Part shown: positions 61,499 to 64,000 of the stretch, piece after piece | How the letters are laid out: each line of letters begins with the position of its first letter | How positions within the stretch are numbered: position 1 is the first letter of the stretch | DNA from: an uncultured beta proteobacterium | GTDB taxonomy: Bacteria; Pseudomonadota; Gammaproteobacteria; Burkholderiales; Burkholderiaceae_C | Assembly: GCA_903876735.1 (NCBI GenBank) | Contig: CAIRAW010000051.1 | Location: 1 to 64,000, forward strand | Length of the DNA: 64,000 nucleotides | Direction: 5' to 3' | Program-made: the position numbers and the translations under genes | The notes under the pieces: model-generated | What the model was told of the DNA's origin: nothing | Databases searched by the model: none | What the model saw: the letters and a program-made list of their open reading frames with translations, nothing else

Positions 61499-61511
61499 TT
61501 GTCCTGGACAA
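61499..61511 (+). promoter_or_regulatory. Perfect palindrome TTGTCC-T-GGACAA near the ompW promoter
   Basis: A perfect 6+1+6 palindrome; its inner 10 bases (GTCCTGGACA) are repeated upstream of the MerR/B12 gene at 61391-61400, 110 bases away. It would overlap the predicted ompW transcript start, as expected for a repressor site. Confidence 0.5.
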
Positions 61512-61593
61512 TTGACCGGGCGCAAACCGGTCCGGCAACATCTGCTGTGGAATGGATTCCGGGAATATTCCTATGCATCAACAAGGCAAAACC

Positions 61594-62190
61594 ATGACGA
61601 AAAACATCATCACCGCGGTCGCTCTCGCTGCCGCCACCCTGGTCAGCGCAAATGCGTTCGCACAAGTCAAGGAAGGCCCCTGGATGGTTCGTGTACGCGC
61701 TGTCAGTTTGCAAAGCGCCAACTCCGACTCCACCGGTCTGTCACTGAACGTCAACAACAAGCTCATTCCTGAAGTCGATATCAGCTATTTCTATAGCAAG
61801 AATTTTTCCGTGGAACTGATTCTGACCGTCCCCCAAACGCATGACCTCAAGGCCGGCGCGGACAAGCTCGGCACCGTGACCCACCTGCCACCCACTCTGC
61901 TGGCGCAGTACCATTTTGACGCAGCTGGCCTCAAACCCTATATCGGCGCCGGCGTGAACTACACACGGTTCACCTCGACCAGTTTGCCAGCTGGCGTGGA
62001 CATTGCCCGCAATAGTTTTGGCGGTGCATTGCAGGTCGGCGTGGACATCCCGTTGTCCGCAGGCATGTACCTGAATCTGGACGTCAAGAAGGTTTTCATC
62101 GGTACCGACGTCTCGATTGACGGCAGCAAAATGGGCACCTTCAAGGTTGATCCACTGCTGGTTGGTGTGGGTCTCGGCTGGCGCTTCTAA
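61594..62190 (+). CDS. ompW: OmpW-family outer-membrane protein
   Basis: The 198-residue protein has a signal peptide (AVALAAATLVSANAFAQ) and eight beta strands with family motifs GPWMVRVRAVSLQSANSD (about 28-45), VPQTHDLKAG, LAQYHFDAAGLKPYIGAGVNY (split across 105-125) and a C-terminal Phe (GVGLGWRF) for BAM insertion. OmpW forms a small hydrophobic channel. The start at MTKNIITAV follows AAGGC. Its long upstream region carries Fnr-like and palindromic sites shared with the MerR/B12 regulator. Confidence 0.93.
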   Translation: MTKNIITAVALAAATLVSANAFAQVKEGPWMVRVRAVSLQSANSDSTGLSLNVNNKLIPEVDISYFYSKNFSVELILTVPQTHDLKAGADKLGTVTHLPPTLLAQYHFDAAGLKPYIGAGVNYTRFTSTSLPAGVDIARNSFGGALQVGVDIPLSAGMYLNLDVKKVFIGTDVSIDGSKMGTFKVDPLLVGVGLGWRF

Positions 62191-62204
62191 GCTCTGGCCG
62201 CGAT

Positions 62205-63407
62205 TCAGCTCAGGCGCGCCTGAAGCGCCTGGCGCAAGCGCCCTATTCCCTCTTCGATCTTCTCCAGCCCGACCGTGGCGAAGCTAAGGCGCAGGGTCGA
62301 GAGATCGGGGTCGTGCGCGTAGAACGGCGCGCCGGGCACAAAGGCCACGCCCTTGTCAATGGCACGTTTGGCGAAATCGGGGGCGCTGCTGATCTGGCCA
62401 TTGGCGCCCGTAAGGCGGGCCCAGAAGAACATGCCGCCCTGCGGTTGGTTGAATGCAATGGCGTCGCCCAGTTCGCGGCGCAGGGAAGCGGCCATCACGC
62501 CGGCTCGCTCGGCGTAGGTTTTGCGCACCCGCGCCAATGCGCTGTCAAGACGGTTGAGCGTCAGGTAATGCGCGGCAATGGCCTGTGTCAGGTTGCTGGT
62601 GTGGGCATCGCTGAACTGCTTGCACATGGTCGCCTTGGCCAGCAAGTCAGCCGGTGCGATCATCCAGCCAACACGCAAACCCGGCGACAGAATCTTGCTG
62701 AACGAGCCGCAGTGCACCAGCCAGTCACGGCTGCCCGGAACACCGTCGCTCAGTGATAGCAGGCTCGGCGGTGGTGGCTGGTCGAAATAGAGTTCGCCAT
62801 AGGGGTCATCCTCCACAACCAACGTTTTGGTGCGCGCTGCAATCTCCAGAATGCGCTTGCGCCGGGTCAGGCTGAGCGTGGCGCCGCTCGGATTGCCGAA
62901 AGTTGGAATCAGGTAAACCAGCTTGGGTTTGTGCTGCTCGATCAGTTTCTCCAGTTTGTCAACATCAACGCCGTCGGCATCGATAGGTGCGCCGATGATG
63001 TCAGCGCCGTAGAGGCGGAAGCACTGGATGGTGGCAAGAAAGGTTGGCGCTTCAACGATCACCTTGTCGCCGGGCGAGATCATGGTCTTGCCGATCAGGT
63101 CCAGCGCCTGCTGGCTGCCGGTGGTGACGATCAGGCCTTCAGGCGCAGCGGTCGAACCCTTGGCCGCCATGAAACGGCTGATGCCTTCGCGCAGCGGCTG
63201 GTAGCCCTCGGTGGCGCCGTATTGCAGCACCGGTCCGGGGTTGCTGGCCAGCACGGCGCGACTCGATTCCGCAATGCCTTCCACATCGAACAAGGCGGGG
63301 TCCGGGAAACCGCCGGCAAAGCTGATGATGCCGGGTTTGCCCAGCAGTTTGAACAGTTCACGAATGGCTGAAGTTTCGATGGCGTTGAGGCGTTCGGCAA
63401 ATTGCAT
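62205..63407 (-). CDS. PLP-dependent aminotransferase (class I/II, 2-aminoadipate/LysN-like)
   Basis: The 400-residue aminotransferase has IISFAGGFPDPALFD (about 27-41), LQYGATEGYQPLREGISRFM (about 61-80), IPTFGNPSGATLS (about 166-178) and the PLP lysine in HCGSFSKILSPGLRVGWM (about 234-251). The FAGGxPDP start is typical of the 2-aminoadipate/valine-pyruvate type without the GntR domain. Substrate unknown. It is divergent from nth and convergent with ompW. Confidence 0.9.
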   Translation of the reverse strand: MQFAERLNAIETSAIRELFKLLGKPGIISFAGGFPDPALFDVEGIAESSRAVLASNPGPVLQYGATEGYQPLREGISRFMAAKGSTAAPEGLIVTTGSQQALDLIGKTMISPGDKVIVEAPTFLATIQCFRLYGADIIGAPIDADGVDVDKLEKLIEQHKPKLVYLIPTFGNPSGATLSLTRRKRILEIAARTKTLVVEDDPYGELYFDQPPPPSLLSLSDGVPGSRDWLVHCGSFSKILSPGLRVGWMIAPADLLAKATMCKQFSDAHTSNLTQAIAAHYLTLNRLDSALARVRKTYAERAGVMAASLRRELGDAIAFNQPQGGMFFWARLTGANGQISSAPDFAKRAIDKGVAFVPGAPFYAHDPDLSTLRLSFATVGLEKIEEGIGRLRQALQARLS

Positions 63408-63483
63408 GGCGGTATTCCTGGTTGCGGTGGCATTGCTTTATGCTGCGATTATTATTCATGACCGCCAGCGCCCCGACCCCACC

Positions 63484-64000
63484 ATGACACCCAGAGCGAT
63501 TGAAAGTTTTTTCGCCACCCTGAAGGCGGCCAATCCAACGCCGGTAAGCGAGCTCGAATACAGTTCGGTCTTCGAGTTACTGGTGGCAGTGCTGCTGTCC
63601 GCGCAGGCCACGGACGTCAGCGTCAACAAGGCGACGCGTCGACTCTTCCCGATCGCCAACACGCCGCAATCAATTCTGGCATTGGGTCAGAATCGGCTGG
63701 AGGGTTACATCAAGACAATCGGCCTGTTCCGCTCCAAAGCAAAACATCTGATCCAGACCTGCCAGATGCTGATCGAGCAGCACGGCGGCGAGGTGCCGCG
63801 CAGCCGCGAAGCACTGGAAACCCTGCCCGGCGTAGGACGCAAGACCGCCAATGTGGTGCTCAATGTCGCCTTCGGCGAAGCCACGATGGCGGTGGACACG
63901 CATCTGTTTCGCGTCGCCAACCGCACCGGACTGGCGGTGGGGAAAACACCGTATGAAGTGGAGATGGGTCTGCTGCAGCGTGTGCCAAAAGCATACCTGA
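63484..64000 (+). CDS. nth: Endonuclease III (partial, cut by the window edge)
   Basis: About 172 codons are visible; the C-terminal part with the [4Fe-4S] cysteines lies outside the window. Visible features: FELLVAVLLSAQATDVSVNK (about 31-50), the helix-hairpin-helix LPGVGRKTANVVLN with the catalytic Lys (about 115-128), and the catalytic Asp in AVDTHLFRVANRTGL (about 137-151). It removes oxidised pyrimidines from DNA. An ATG at 63459 is out of frame and ends at once. Confidence 0.95.
   Translation, partial: MTPRAIESFFATLKAANPTPVSELEYSSVFELLVAVLLSAQATDVSVNKATRRLFPIANTPQSILALGQNRLEGYIKTIGLFRSKAKHLIQTCQMLIEQHGGEVPRSREALETLPGVGRKTANVVLNVAFGEATMAVDTHLFRVANRTGLAVGKTPYEVEMGLLQRVPKAYL

Overview
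The window is a GC-rich chromosomal segment from a betaproteobacterium, most likely a member of the Burkholderiales family Comamonadaceae (Rhodoferax/Polaromonas-like). This is an inference from the family set seen here: a Bug/TctC-type orphan receptor, a PA2779/PA2778 pair, a MurJ-RpsT-ArgD-ArgF neighbourhood, Hda next to a HAD-IB hydrolase, and PcnB-FolK. Genes are dense, with many ATGA or TGATG overlaps. I see no rRNA, tRNA, CRISPR array, intact insertion sequence or prophage. About 66 protein genes can be supported. The last one, nth, runs off the right edge.

Layout. 0-10 kb: a NYN-LOTUS protein, a nitroreductase, a split YeeE-type transporter coupled to a DUF938 methyltransferase, HPF-like, DUF427 and HAD proteins, a DsbA-like and a DHH protein, a ferredoxin, RbgA, a thioesterase, ArfB and TrhP. 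10-21 kb: a transporter, AroC, an O-acetylhomoserine sulfhydrylase followed by a hydrolase and a DapA-family protein, YihY, DUF2069, an FAD-linked oxidoreductase, then thyA, a DMT transporter and folA overlapping in one unit, and a DUF4337 protein. 21-29.6 kb: DUF1345, an exported protein, ProQ with an exported thioredoxin-fold protein, an ATP-grasp/alpha-E protein coupled to a transglutaminase, a RidA-family protein and an exported hydrolase.

29.6-35.9 kb looks like an acquired or rearranged accessory block. It holds a LysR regulator, the tricarballylate/citrate oxidation genes tcuA and tcuB, and two periplasmic receptors with no membrane partners. Gene-poor decayed DNA flanks it, and one flank carries a copy of a dispersed repeat whose other copy lies at 12.0 kb. 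The regulator and receptor genes are visibly more AT-rich than tcuAB.

36-49.6 kb is housekeeping: folK, pcnB, a HAD-IB hydrolase, hda, a PerM-family protein, purM, an MFS transporter, the PA2779-PA2778 pair, a SirB1-family protein, murJ, rpsT, argD and argF. 49.7-55.2 kb is a tight five-gene minus-strand unit: SDR, TRAP small and large permeases, FAD monooxygenase, secreted phosphatase. 55-64 kb has a LonB-like protease, a luciferase-like oxidoreductase, an SDR, a transglutaminase-like protein, a MerR/B12-binding regulator divergent from an OmpW porin (the shared intergenic region carries two copies of a palindromic 10-mer and an Fnr-like site), a PLP aminotransferase and nth.

The most interesting signals are the twin palindromes between the MerR/B12 regulator and ompW, the terminator-like hairpin inside the first codons of the PA2778-type gene, the TRAP permease without a receptor in a catabolic-looking operon, the transporter locked between thyA and folA, and the two dispersed repeat families (one protein-like, one composite palindromic).
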